DNA of 64,000 nucleotides from a bacterium (GCA_029565735.1 JAKQNO010000071.1:1-64000); one strand, 5' to 3'. Numbered from the stretch's first letter, positions 19,826 through 29,683 are shown. The notes: a model not told the origin generated them from the sequence alone. A program made the numbers and translations.

Positions 19826-21217
19826 ATGACAGCAGAAAATATTTCACGCGAATATGACAGCGAAACAAAAAACTCGGCGCTTGTATCGACAATGATAGCG
19901 GCTTTTTCAATGTCATTTATGGGTTCTTCGCTTAACGTGGCGCTGCCTGCAATAGGCAAAGAATTCAGCGTAAGCGCCCTTTTTCTTGGCTGGATTGCCA
20001 CATCTTACCTTTTAAGTTCGGCAATTTTCCAGGTGCCATTCGGACGGCTTGCCGACATTTACGGAAGGCGCGGATATTTTACCTTAGGCATGATAATTTT
20101 TACCCTGTCATCTCTGGCCACAGTGTTTGTTACAAACGTTGTTTTATTTATTACGCTGCGCGTGGTTCAGGGCATAGGCGGGTCAATGGTGTTCGGCACA
20201 GGGGTCGCGATTTTAACATCTGTCTTTCACGCCAAAGAAAGGGGCAAGGTGCTTGGCCTTAACGTTGCCGCGGTCTATACAGGGCTGTCGGCAGGGCCTT
20301 TTCTGGGCGGAATGCTTACGCAAAATTTTGGCTGGAGGTCAATATTTCTTGTAAATACCGCGATGTGCGCGGCAGCTGTTTTCTTTGCTGCTTTTAAGAT
20401 GAAAGGCGAATGGGCGGAATCTAAGGGCGAATCTTTTGACCTTGCGGGTTCTTTAATATTTGCCTTTGGTATGTTCTTTTTAATCTTCGGATTATCTTCA
20501 TTGCCGTCAATAACAGGCGCAGCTTCGCTTGCTTTTGGATTGCTGATGCTTGTGCTGTTTATTTCCGCGGAGTTTAAGGTGAAACATCCGGTTATGAACA
20601 TGAAACTGTTTTTTCACAATGCCGTATTTGCCTTTTCAAACCTCTCCGCGCTTATACATTACGCCTCTTCTTTCGCGGTCTCTTTCCTTTTAAGTCTATA
20701 CCTGCAATACGCAAAAGGGCTTACGCCGCAGGCAGCCGGCCTTGTGCTTATGATACAGCCGGTGATTATGATGCTTTTTGCGCCCGCGGCCGGAAAATTA
20801 TCTGACCGGTTTAACCCTGGAAAAATAGCGTCTTCAGGAATGGCAATGACGGCGGCCGGCCTTGTAATGCTTATATTTATAAACGCGGACACGCCCGTTT
20901 ATTACACCGCCCTTTCGCTTATATTAATAGGTTTCGGGTTCGCGTTTTTTTCATCCCCCAACACCAACGCGGTTATGAGCAGTGTGGAAAGAAAGGACTA
21001 TTCAGTCGCCTCTGCCGCGCTTGGGACAATGAGGGTGACCGGCCAGATGACAGGCCTTGCAATAGGGATGATGGCGCTTTCAATATTTATAGGGACCGCA
21101 AAGATAGAACCGTCAAATATGGAAATGTTTATAAAAGCGGTGCAGGCGGCTTTTACGCTGTCGGCAGCGCTTTGTATTTTTGGGATTTTCGCGTCGCTTA
21201 AAAGAAATAAAAAATAA
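19826..21217 (+). CDS. MFS drug-resistance transporter (DHA2/EmrB-QacA type)
   Basis: GRLADIYGRRGYF motif A, about 14 TM helices. Confidence 0.9.
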   Translation: MTAENISREYDSETKNSALVSTMIAAFSMSFMGSSLNVALPAIGKEFSVSALFLGWIATSYLLSSAIFQVPFGRLADIYGRRGYFTLGMIIFTLSSLATVFVTNVVLFITLRVVQGIGGSMVFGTGVAILTSVFHAKERGKVLGLNVAAVYTGLSAGPFLGGMLTQNFGWRSIFLVNTAMCAAAVFFAAFKMKGEWAESKGESFDLAGSLIFAFGMFFLIFGLSSLPSITGAASLAFGLLMLVLFISAEFKVKHPVMNMKLFFHNAVFAFSNLSALIHYASSFAVSFLLSLYLQYAKGLTPQAAGLVLMIQPVIMMLFAPAAGKLSDRFNPGKIASSGMAMTAAGLVMLIFINADTPVYYTALSLILIGFGFAFFSSPNTNAVMSSVERKDYSVASAALGTMRVTGQMTGLAIGMMALSIFIGTAKIEPSNMEMFIKAVQAAFTLSAALCIFGIFASLKRNKK

Positions 21218-21219
21218 AA

Positions 21220-21942
21220 CTATTTTTGTAAAAGCGGGTCGGTAATTCCGGCTTCCTTAAAACCTTTCGCGCGCAGAACACAAGCGGGGCATTTACCGCA
21301 CGGCAATTCATTACCTTCATAACATGTATGCGTGTATTTCATCATATCAAGCACGCCTAATTTTTTTGCCAGAAGCACTGTCTGTATCTTGTTTTTATTT
21401 AATAAGGGAGTGTGAATTTTCACAGGATATTCCATCCCCAAAGACAGGCTTTTTTCCATTGAACGGATGAATTCCCCCCTGCAGTCGGGATAGCCGGAAT
21501 AATCCGCCTGCGACACGCCTATTACAATATTTTCAGCTTTGTTAACGTAACCATAAGCCGCGGCAGCGGTTAAAAACAGGATATTCCTTCCCGGCACAAA
21601 AGACGCCGGCAGTTTTTTATTTATTTTATCGTGCTTGTTGACGGACGATGTTTTATCAAGCAAAGCGGAGTTTTGGATGGCTTCATACTCTTTTACTGTA
21701 ATTATTGTATGCTTAACCCTGGCAAGTTTGGCGATTTTTGCCGCGCTTTTAAGCTCTATTTTATGTCGCTGGCCGTAGTTAAAACTTACAGCCATGACTG
21801 TTTTGAATTTCTTCTTTGCCCAAAAAAGCGCGGTGGTTGAATCCTGCCCGCCGGACAACAGCACAACGCATTTGGAATTTGTTTTCATATTTACCGCCTT
21901 AACGTTTTTATGAAGTTTACTATTTAAAATCCCGCCAGTCAA
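21220..21942 (-). CDS. queC: 7-cyano-7-deazaguanine synthase
   Basis: VVLLSGGQDSTTALFWA PP-loop, CGKCPACVLRAKGF Zn site; true start probably at MKTNSKC. Confidence 0.95.
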   Translation of the reverse strand: MTGGILNSKLHKNVKAVNMKTNSKCVVLLSGGQDSTTALFWAKKKFKTVMAVSFNYGQRHKIELKSAAKIAKLARVKHTIITVKEYEAIQNSALLDKTSSVNKHDKINKKLPASFVPGRNILFLTAAAAYGYVNKAENIVIGVSQADYSGYPDCRGEFIRSMEKSLSLGMEYPVKIHTPLLNKNKIQTVLLAKKLGVLDMMKYTHTCYEGNELPCGKCPACVLRAKGFKEAGITDPLLQK

Positions 21943-22160
21943 TAAGCATGAATATTTTTAGACGTTTTTTCAGTGGTAGCCGCGCCCTTTCCCGGGCGTC
22001 GCAGCAATAAAGCCGATATGGCGGAGATGGCAGGGCGCGTGGTTTTAACTCTATACTGTCCCTGCTTCTTTCTATCGTAAACTCGCTTCATCGTAGTGAT
22101 TTCTGCTGCGCATGCTCGCTCCAACCGCACCTTAAAAGGTGCGCCTACCAGGAAAAATCC

Positions 22161-22237
22161 AACTGCCGCGGGCTGAAGACCCGCGTCTACCATGGCAAAT
22201 ACAAAACCGAGACGCAATATATTGCGCCTCTACGTTA
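22161..22237. repeat. 77-bp intergenic repeat, copy A
   Basis: Identical to 22907-22983 except one c/t difference, same orientation. Confidence 0.95.
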
Positions 22238-22245
22238 ACGAATTT

Positions 22246-22509
22246 CTAAAACAGGCATTTAAAGTCTGCAATGACAATTTTTCCGTCTTTTAAAACAGCA
22301 AAGGCAATTTCAAAATGAATTTTATCATTATAATGTACTTTCTTTATCCCCAGTTTGCTGTCATAAACCACATTTATTACACCCGGAGCATTATTAAAGG
22401 TTTTAAGCCTGGATATCGCAAGGATAATTCTGCAGAATATTTTTTTCTTCTGCCCTGTCAGCAGATTATATTTTAATAACGCCTGTTCCAGAAAAGATAT
22501 TAACTCCAT
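22246..22509 (-). CDS. Small hypothetical protein, possible toxin-like partner
   Basis: 87 aa, beta-rich C-terminus; directly abuts the upstream ORF. Confidence 0.45.
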   Translation of the reverse strand: MELISFLEQALLKYNLLTGQKKKIFCRIILAISRLKTFNNAPGVINVVYDSKLGIKKVHYNDKIHFEIAFAVLKDGKIVIADFKCLF

Positions 22510-22788
22510 CTATTTTTTTGCCGTTGTTTTGGGTTTGGATGGTATTTTTTTACCTGTTACTTCAGAAAACCCTTTGGCTGATTTTAATTTTTCCTCAAAA
22601 TTATCAAACGCGGATTCAAAGTTAAACGAATCTTCTTTCAGTTCAACAATCCTCATCTCGTCCAGCATGGCGCGTTCAAGTAATTTATGTATTTTATACC
22701 CTTTTTCATCGCAAAAGTTCCTGAATTTATCCCTGACATCCTTATCTATCTTGTTTGTAAAAGTCGCAAGTTTCGCCATGCCATTCAC
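22510..22788 (-). CDS. Small DNA-binding/antitoxin-like hypothetical protein
   Basis: 92 aa, MAKLATFTNKIDKDVRDKFRNFCDEKGYKIHKLLERAM resembles a ribbon-helix-helix domain. Confidence 0.5.
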   Translation of the reverse strand: MNGMAKLATFTNKIDKDVRDKFRNFCDEKGYKIHKLLERAMLDEMRIVELKEDSFNFESAFDNFEEKLKSAKGFSEVTGKKIPSKPKTTAKK

Positions 22789-22906
22789 CCCATATGCTGT
22801 AAGTTTTTATTTCCATATAAAGTATACACGCGCCATAATCCGAATTCAAGTACAAAATAATTATTTCTTACGTGATTTTTATTTATGAAAATTTATTGTT
22901 TAAATC

Positions 22907-22983
22907 AACTGCCGCGGGCTGAAGACCCGCGTCTACCATGGCAAATACAAAACCGAGACGCAATATATTGCGTCTCTACGTTA
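22907..22983. repeat. 77-bp intergenic repeat, copy B
   Basis: 76/77 identity with copy A by direct alignment. Confidence 0.95.
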
Positions 22984-23104
22984 TAAAGTGCACCATAAAC
23001 AACGCACCTTAAAAGGTGCGGAAATCCCGCCTGCTTCAGCTCGCAGGCTCGCTCCAACCAGATCTAAACCGTCCCTCTGTCCCTCCGTGCATCCGTCCCT
23101 CAAT

Positions 23105-23800
23105 TTACAACGTCCTTGCCGCGGTTAAACATATCACCTTGCCTGCGCCGGATTTTTTTAGCACGCGTGCGGCTTCGTTTAATGTCGCGCAGGTGGTGGC
23201 AACGTCATCAACCAGCGCGATTGGCATACCCGTAACATCGCAAGAAACTTTAAACGCGCCTTTTACGTTTTTTGCCCTGTCTTCCCTTTCAAGAAACCTC
23301 TGCTGCTGCGTCTCTTTGACTTTTATCAGCGCGTTGATTACCTTATTACCGCTTATTTTTGCCACTTCTTTTGCCAGCACTTCGCTTTGATTATACCCGC
23401 GCTCTGCGCCGGTTAACCTGCTTACAGGCACGGGAACAAAAACAAACCCGTTTAAATCCACATCCGCGTTATTTATGAAATATTGCGCAATCACTTTACC
23501 GGCTTTTGTCTTCTGATGAAATTTCAAGGAGTGGATAAGCGCCCTAAGCGCGCCTTCATACGCGCCGGCGGAACGGGCGTAATCAAAGTGCCTTTTGTTA
23601 ACCCTGCACGCCGTGCAGGTATCAACATGCGCCGAAGGTAATGATATGCCGCAAATTTTACAGTAATTTTTACCTATTGGTTTTATGGATTTATAGCAGG
23701 AAGGGCAGACATACCCGTATTGAAAATCCTTCATGTACCTGCCGCAGTTGGCGCATTCAGTCGGATAAAAAAGGCTTAAAATCCCGTTTAAAAACTTCAT
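23105..23800 (-). CDS. comF: ComF-family phosphoribosyltransferase
   Basis: N-terminal CxxC zinc fingers, IALVDDVATTCATL PRPP motif. Confidence 0.92.
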   Translation of the reverse strand: MKFLNGILSLFYPTECANCGRYMKDFQYGYVCPSCYKSIKPIGKNYCKICGISLPSAHVDTCTACRVNKRHFDYARSAGAYEGALRALIHSLKFHQKTKAGKVIAQYFINNADVDLNGFVFVPVPVSRLTGAERGYNQSEVLAKEVAKISGNKVINALIKVKETQQQRFLEREDRAKNVKGAFKVSCDVTGMPIALVDDVATTCATLNEAARVLKKSGAGKVICLTAARTL

Positions 23801-23824
23801 CTCTACCCTCTATGTTTTAATAAC

Positions 23825-24916
23825 TTAAAGCAGCGCTTTACACAGCGCTATTATCTTCCCCGCAATTATTTCATTTGTATAATTTTCACTTACGCGTTTG
23901 TATCCTTTTTCAATAAGGCCGTTATATAACTTTTTATTATTCATTTTTTCAATTGCCTCGGCAAGGCCAAAAGGGTTGCCTTCCCTGAATACAAGCCCGG
24001 CGTCACCTATGACATTTGGTATTTCTCCCGAATCAGAACCGATTACCGCTATCCTTGAAGCGAACGCCTCTATTAATACCCTGCCAAACTGTTCTTTCCA
24101 CCCTTGTGTTGTCACCGACGGCAAAACAAGCACCTGCATATTTTTCATAAATTCATTAAGCCGCGCCCTGTCCATGTACCCGTGAAAAATAACCCGCTCT
24201 GTTATATTAAGTTTTGCCGCGGAATTTTTAAGCGCGTTTACGTATTCTTCGCAGCCTGTTCCTATAAGATTCAAATTGATATATTTTACTTTTGACGCCG
24301 CTTCAATAAGCGTGTCTATGCCTTTTTCCTCTGTCAGCCTTCCTATATATACAACTTCTTTAATGCCGTTTCCAAAACCGCAAGCCGGCGAAAAGTCATT
24401 TATGTTTAAACCGTACTGAGGAATTACTTCAACAGGATTCGCAAAACCCTTTACCCTAAGGATGTCAGCGGCTTCCTTATTGCCGGCCACTGCCGCGTCC
24501 GCGTTTTTAAGGCAGTATTTTTCAATTTTGTTATAAATAAAGTTGTAGCTTCGGTGAATATTTTCCCAGGTAAAAAACACGGTTTTTTTGCCGGCTTTTT
24601 TGGCGGCTTTTATAAACTGCCATGTAACCCCTACAAAAGGCTCTTCTTCAAGGTAAACAATATCAGGGTTATGCTTTCTGATGATTTCAGGGGCGTTAAG
24701 ATATATGTGGAAAAAACGCTTCTTTAACATAAACGTTTTCCCGGTTTCGTAAGTTATGGATGTATTGCCCGTATAAACAGGCGCGTCAATTCCGCCTTCG
24801 GGCCAGTAAGGCGGGGTTACAAGCACAATTTCAGCTCCGGATTTTTCCGCCATTACGCGCAGCTTCTGCTGGTGGTATTCAAGCACCGAACTGTGCGATA
24901 CAAAAAGTATTTTCAA
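23825..24916 (-). CDS. Glycosyltransferase family 4
   Basis: VVYIGRLTEEKGIDTLIEA, EAFASRIAVIGSDSGEIPNVI. Confidence 0.9.
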   Translation of the reverse strand: MKILFVSHSSVLEYHQQKLRVMAEKSGAEIVLVTPPYWPEGGIDAPVYTGNTSITYETGKTFMLKKRFFHIYLNAPEIIRKHNPDIVYLEEEPFVGVTWQFIKAAKKAGKKTVFFTWENIHRSYNFIYNKIEKYCLKNADAAVAGNKEAADILRVKGFANPVEVIPQYGLNINDFSPACGFGNGIKEVVYIGRLTEEKGIDTLIEAASKVKYINLNLIGTGCEEYVNALKNSAAKLNITERVIFHGYMDRARLNEFMKNMQVLVLPSVTTQGWKEQFGRVLIEAFASRIAVIGSDSGEIPNVIGDAGLVFREGNPFGLAEAIEKMNNKKLYNGLIEKGYKRVSENYTNEIIAGKIIALCKALL

Positions 24917-24922
24917 AGCGCG

Positions 24923-25951
24923 CTACCCGATATCAGTAAACAGGTTCTTGTGCTCTTTTACCCAGCCGTAAAGTTTTTCCACGCCCTGCTCGGGGGATGT
25001 TTTAGGCTGCCACTTTAGCATCTTTTTTGCCTTGGCAATATCGCAGACAAATACAGGCTGGTCGCCCGGGCGCCACGGCCCGAATTTTGTCGGAATCTTT
25101 CTGCCAAAGAACTTTTCCAGAAACGCCAGAAGTTCCAGAAGCGACATCGTGTTCTTTGCGCCGCCGCCTATGTTAAAGGCCTGGCCTTTTACTTTATCTA
25201 TGTTTTTTATTGCCGCTTCATACGCGTCAATTAAATCCTCTATAAACAATACGTCGCGCACCTGCTTGCCGTCGCCGTAAATTGAAATTGTCTTTCCAAG
25301 CATCGCGGCAATGGTAAACCACGCCACCCAGCCCTGGTCTTCTATGCCAAACTGGCGGTAGCCGTAAATACAGCTCTGCCTGAACACAACAGTCCTTATG
25401 CCGTATATCCTGCTGTAATCAATCATGTACTGATCTGCCGTGCCCTTGCTGCACCCGTAGGGTGAATGAAAATCAAGCAGCCTGTCTTCGCTTATGCCTT
25501 TGGGGTAATCCCTGTACGCGTATTTGCCGTTTTTTTCAACTATCTTTATATCCGTCATTCCGCCGTAGACTTTATTGGTGGAAGAATAAATAACCACAGG
25601 GTCTGCTTTCGTATTTCTTATTGCTTCCAGCAGATTAAATGTTCCAAGCGCGTTAATTTCAAAATCCTCGCGCGGGTCGGTAACAGAAGTGGTTACCGCC
25701 ACCTGCGCCGCGTAGTGCAGGACAACGTCAAAATCTTTGTTCTTCTTAAAGACTTTTAAAAGGTCATCGTATACGCGGGTATCGCCTTTTATGAATGTAA
25801 GGTTTTTGTGTTTTTTTAACATTGAAAGGTTCCAGTCAGTGCCCCTGCGCGACAGGTTGTCAAACACATACACTTTATGCCCTTTTTTTAAAAACCGCTC
25901 CGCGGCATTCGCGCCTATAAATCCCGCCCCGCCTGTGATTAATATCTTCAC
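24923..25951 (-). CDS. NAD-dependent sugar epimerase, CDP-paratose 2-epimerase-like
   Basis: GGAGFIG, DNLSRRGTDWNL, YSSTNKVYGG, YGCSKGTADQY. Confidence 0.8.
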   Translation of the reverse strand: MKILITGGAGFIGANAAERFLKKGHKVYVFDNLSRRGTDWNLSMLKKHKNLTFIKGDTRVYDDLLKVFKKNKDFDVVLHYAAQVAVTTSVTDPREDFEINALGTFNLLEAIRNTKADPVVIYSSTNKVYGGMTDIKIVEKNGKYAYRDYPKGISEDRLLDFHSPYGCSKGTADQYMIDYSRIYGIRTVVFRQSCIYGYRQFGIEDQGWVAWFTIAAMLGKTISIYGDGKQVRDVLFIEDLIDAYEAAIKNIDKVKGQAFNIGGGAKNTMSLLELLAFLEKFFGRKIPTKFGPWRPGDQPVFVCDIAKAKKMLKWQPKTSPEQGVEKLYGWVKEHKNLFTDIG

Positions 25952-26073
25952 TTTTCACCTCATGTTTTATAGTTTAACCCATAGATTATAAGCCATAGCC
26001 CATAAAAACAGCCCAAAGAACATAGCCCATAACCCATAAATAATACTTAAAAACTTCATTTACTTCGTTTCTC

Positions 26074-26260
26074 TTTATGCCTTATTGGCTATTCGCTTTA
26101 GCTTAATCTCTATTTATGCCCTATGGGCTATTCGCTTTGGGCTTTTCTTATTTATGGCCTATTGACTATTCGCTTTAGCTTAATCTTTATTTATGCCCTA
26201 TTGGCTATTCGCTTTGGGCTTTTCTTATTTATGGCCTATTGGCTATTCGCTTTGGGCTAA
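26074..26260. repeat. Five tandem ~38-39-bp repeats
   Basis: Units of the form atttatgccctattggctattcgctttgggcttttctt. Confidence 0.95.
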
Positions 26261-26263
26261 AAA

Positions 26264-27109
26264 TTATTCCCCAAACTTCGCCCTTATATACCTTTTTAAC
26301 GCGTCGCGCCATCCCGGCATTATGTCCTTGTCAATTAATCCAAGGTGGTAATTCCTTAAAGCGGAAAAAGCCGGCCTTTTTGCGTCCCTTTTCCACTGGC
26401 TTTGATTGACCACTTTTACCTTGCCCGGTTTGTGCATTATTTTTATTATCTCTTCCACCATTTCCACGCGCGAGCAGTACCCCTTATTTGAAGCGTGAAA
26501 AACGCCGCATTCTTTTGACGGAATCAGCAGTTTTATCAGTTCCGCAAGGTCCAGCGAATATGTAGGGGAGCTTACCATGTCTTTTACCGCTATTATTTCA
26601 TCGCCTTTATTAACTCCGTTTACGACGTAATCCACAAAATGATTGCGCCTTTCGCCAAACACCCACGCTGTCCTTAATATCACGCCGTTTCCAAGTATTT
26701 CCCTTACAAACCTTTCGCCTTCAAGCTTTGTCCTTCCGTAAAAATTACACGGGTTTGGCGCGTCAAATTCGGTATATGGCTCGTTTTTTGTGCCGTCAAA
26801 AACATAGTCAGTGCTTATGTGTATCATGCGCGCGCTGTGTTCTTTGCAGGCAATGGCGATATTTTTTGGGCCGATCGCGTTAACTCTCATCGCGTGGTCA
26901 TTGTCTTTTTCACACGCGTCAACATCGGTAATAGCCGCGCAGTTTATGACAACCTGAGGCTGCCTTTTTTCCATAAACTCAAGAACTTCGCCAAGGTCTG
27001 TAATATCAACATCCTTGCTTGAAAGCGCGCTTACCGCGTATGTTTCATCGCAGAGTTTTTTTACATCAGAACCCAAAAGGCCGGTACCGCCAAAAATAGC
27101 TACTTTCAT
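26264..27109 (-). CDS. rfbD: dTDP-4-dehydrorhamnose reductase
   Basis: GGTGLLGSDV, STDYVFDGTKNEPYTE, YGRTKLEGE. Confidence 0.93.
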   Translation of the reverse strand: MKVAIFGGTGLLGSDVKKLCDETYAVSALSSKDVDITDLGEVLEFMEKRQPQVVINCAAITDVDACEKDNDHAMRVNAIGPKNIAIACKEHSARMIHISTDYVFDGTKNEPYTEFDAPNPCNFYGRTKLEGERFVREILGNGVILRTAWVFGERRNHFVDYVVNGVNKGDEIIAVKDMVSSPTYSLDLAELIKLLIPSKECGVFHASNKGYCSRVEMVEEIIKIMHKPGKVKVVNQSQWKRDAKRPAFSALRNYHLGLIDKDIMPGWRDALKRYIRAKFGE

Positions 27110-27121
27110 CTTTCCTCCGTT

Positions 27122-28138
27122 TTACTTATATGCTTTCTTAAAATAATCCTTAAATGCCTTGCCTTTTAACGCAGACCACCAGTTCTTATTTATTACATAC
27201 CAGTTGATCGTAAGTTTTAAGGCTTCGGTGAATGTGTATTTGGGCTTCCAGCCAAGCTTTTTGATTTTGGCTGATGACAGCGCGTAGCGCCTGTCGTGCG
27301 CAAGCCTGTCTTTAACAAACTTCATGATAGACGCGGGCTTCTTAAGTTGTTTGATTATTGTCCCGGCGACAAGTATATTGGGTTCTTCAACATTTCCACC
27401 CACGTTATAAACTTCGCCGGGTTTCCCTTTTCTAAAAACAGTTTCAATGGCCGCGCAGTTGTCTTCCACGTAAATCCAGTTGCGCACCTGCTTGCCGTCG
27501 CCGTATAAAGGCAGGTCTTTTCCTTCTATCGCGTTTGTTATAAAAAGCGGGATGAATTTTTCCGGGTGCTGATAAGGGCCAAAGTTATTGGAGCTTCTGG
27601 TAACAATTACCGGCAGGTTGAATGTTTTAAAGTAAGCAAGGGCTATTAAGTCAGACGAGGTTTTGGAAGCCGCATAAGGGCTTGTGGGTTCAAGCATGTC
27701 TGTTTCAACAGATTTGCCTTTTTTCACGCTGCCGTAAACTTCATCTGTGGAGATATGAATAAATTTTTTAATGCTGTGATTTTTTGCGGCTTCAAGCATG
27801 TTCATTGTGCCGCGCACGTTTGTGTCCACAAAAATACCCGGGTCAAGGATAGACCGGTCCACATGGGATTCCGCCGCAAAATGGACCACGGCGTCCTTTC
27901 CGGATACCGCTTTGTCAACAGCGGCAATGTCGCGGATATCGCCTTTGATGAATGAGAAGTTGGGGTATTTTTTGAATTCAATTATAGTGTCGGGGTTTGA
28001 AGCATAAGTCAGCGCGTCAAAGACCGTGATTTTATATTTCGGATATTTCTTAAGCATAAGCCCGGTGAAATTACTGCCAATAAATCCCGCCCCGCCTGTG
28101 ATTAATATTTTCAAGTTATCCATTCTCCTTATTCGCAT
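27122..28138 (-). CDS. rfbB: dTDP-glucose 4,6-dehydratase
   Basis: GGAGFIGSNF, AAESHVDRSI, STDEVYGS, YAASKTSSD. Confidence 0.95.
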   Translation of the reverse strand: MRIRRMDNLKILITGGAGFIGSNFTGLMLKKYPKYKITVFDALTYASNPDTIIEFKKYPNFSFIKGDIRDIAAVDKAVSGKDAVVHFAAESHVDRSILDPGIFVDTNVRGTMNMLEAAKNHSIKKFIHISTDEVYGSVKKGKSVETDMLEPTSPYAASKTSSDLIALAYFKTFNLPVIVTRSSNNFGPYQHPEKFIPLFITNAIEGKDLPLYGDGKQVRNWIYVEDNCAAIETVFRKGKPGEVYNVGGNVEEPNILVAGTIIKQLKKPASIMKFVKDRLAHDRRYALSSAKIKKLGWKPKYTFTEALKLTINWYVINKNWWSALKGKAFKDYFKKAYK

Positions 28139-28325
28139 TTGTTCCGTTCTTTCACCTTTCTCCTATCACCTATCTCGTCTTATGTCTTGTTCTACCAATC
28201 TTCCAATTTCGAATCTTCAAAGTTTCGTTTTTGTCTTTTCCGACCTTCTGACCCTCTGACCTTCCGACCTTCTATTTCTTCCGTCCCTCTTCCTTACCGA
28301 GCTGCCGATCCGCCGAGCTGCCGCC

Positions 28326-28781
28326 TTATCTGTCCTTCCTGCTCCAGTCATACGGAATTTCGCTTCCATGCGCAGGCAGCCGGAATTCATCCGGTTCCTT
28401 CGGGTTATATGTTTCCGTAGGCGTGTTTATGATTATTGATTCATATTCAGATACGCCCTTAAAACCGTGGTAAACATTGTTGGGTATCTGAACCATCTGC
28501 ATATTGTGTTCGCCTATGAAAAATTCATTTATTTCGCCCTTTGTCTTTGAACCTTCGCGCGAATCATAAAGCACAAGCTTTATCATGCCGCGCACGCATA
28601 CAAAACTGTCAAACTGTTTTTTATGATAATGCCACGCTTTGGTAACGCCCGGCATTACGGTAGTCATGTAAACCTGCCCGAATTTTATAAACATTTCATC
28701 GTCATGGCGCATCATTTCGGCAAGGCGGCCGCGTTCATCACACATAACCTTAAGCTGTTTTATCTTTACTCCGTCTATCAT
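28326..28781 (-). CDS. rfbC: dTDP-4-dehydrorhamnose 3,5-epimerase-related cupin
   Basis: KAWHYHKKQFDSFVCVRGMIKLVLYD; in rml operon. Confidence 0.8.
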   Translation of the reverse strand: MIDGVKIKQLKVMCDERGRLAEMMRHDDEMFIKFGQVYMTTVMPGVTKAWHYHKKQFDSFVCVRGMIKLVLYDSREGSKTKGEINEFFIGEHNMQMVQIPNNVYHGFKGVSEYESIIINTPTETYNPKEPDEFRLPAHGSEIPYDWSRKDR

Positions 28782-28798
28782 TTTTTCCTCCGGAAAAT

Positions 28799-29542
28799 TT
28801 ATATTTTATTCGCGCCGCTCTTTTTTACAAGTATGTTAGCGTCCAAAAGCGCGTCTTTGGATTCACCGCTGTCCATCCACCAGCCGTCAAGAATTTCATG
28901 CGTCATCATGTTCCTTTTTATGTAGGCGTTGTTCACATCGGTTATTTCAAGCTCTCCCCTTTTGCTGGGTTTTAATTTTCCTATTATGTTAAAGACTTCC
29001 GGCGGGTAGAAATATATGCCTATTACCGCAAGGTTAGAAACCGGATTTTTGGGTTTTTCTATGATTCTTTTTACCCTGCCGTTAACCACTTCGGCCACGC
29101 CGTATTCTTTAGGGTTGGCAACTTCTTTTAGGATTACCTTGGCGCCTTTTTTCTGCTTCTTAAAATCCGCGGCAGCCTTTTTTATGTTCTTTTCTATTAT
29201 ATTATCCCCAAGCACAACCACCATTTTGTCGTCGCCCACAAATTCCCGGGCGGTATTTAAAGCATCCGCTATTCCGCCTTCGCCTTCCTGATAACCGTAA
29301 TGAATACGCTTTAATCCAAACTCTTTACCATTGCCCAAAAGCCGTAAAAAATCCCCTGAATTGCTTCCGCCGGTTACCACCATGATATCTTCTATCCCCG
29401 CGTTTACAAGCATCTGGATGGGGTAATAAATCATGGGTTTATCATAAACCGGCAATAAATGTTTATTTGTTATCCTTGTAAGGGGGTGAAGCCTTGTTCC
29501 AAGCCCTCCGGCCAGTATTATACCTTTCACACATACCTCCAT
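28799..29542 (-). CDS. rfbA: Glucose-1-phosphate thymidylyltransferase (short form)
   Basis: GIILAGGLGTRLHPLT, LLPVYDKPMIYYPI. Confidence 0.92.
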   Translation of the reverse strand: MEVCVKGIILAGGLGTRLHPLTRITNKHLLPVYDKPMIYYPIQMLVNAGIEDIMVVTGGSNSGDFLRLLGNGKEFGLKRIHYGYQEGEGGIADALNTAREFVGDDKMVVVLGDNIIEKNIKKAAADFKKQKKGAKVILKEVANPKEYGVAEVVNGRVKRIIEKPKNPVSNLAVIGIYFYPPEVFNIIGKLKPSKRGELEITDVNNAYIKRNMMTHEILDGWWMDSGESKDALLDANILVKKSGANKI

Positions 29543-29683
29543 AACCGCTTTATTTGGTGTATTTTCTTGATTATATCAGATAGGCAATATTTTGCAAATG
29601 GTTAAAACAATGGGTTCAATTCCAAAACAGGATTAGAGTTTTGTAAGTTTTTATAAATATTTTCATAAAAACAACAATAACTG

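Noticed and set aside
22246-22788. Calling the small gene pair a known RelBE/ParDE system
   Set aside because: No diagnostic RelE/ParE motif visible by eye; kept only as a candidate.
26074-26260. Possible CRISPR array
   Set aside because: Units are contiguous ~38-39-bp tandem repeats without unique spacers, and no cas genes are present.
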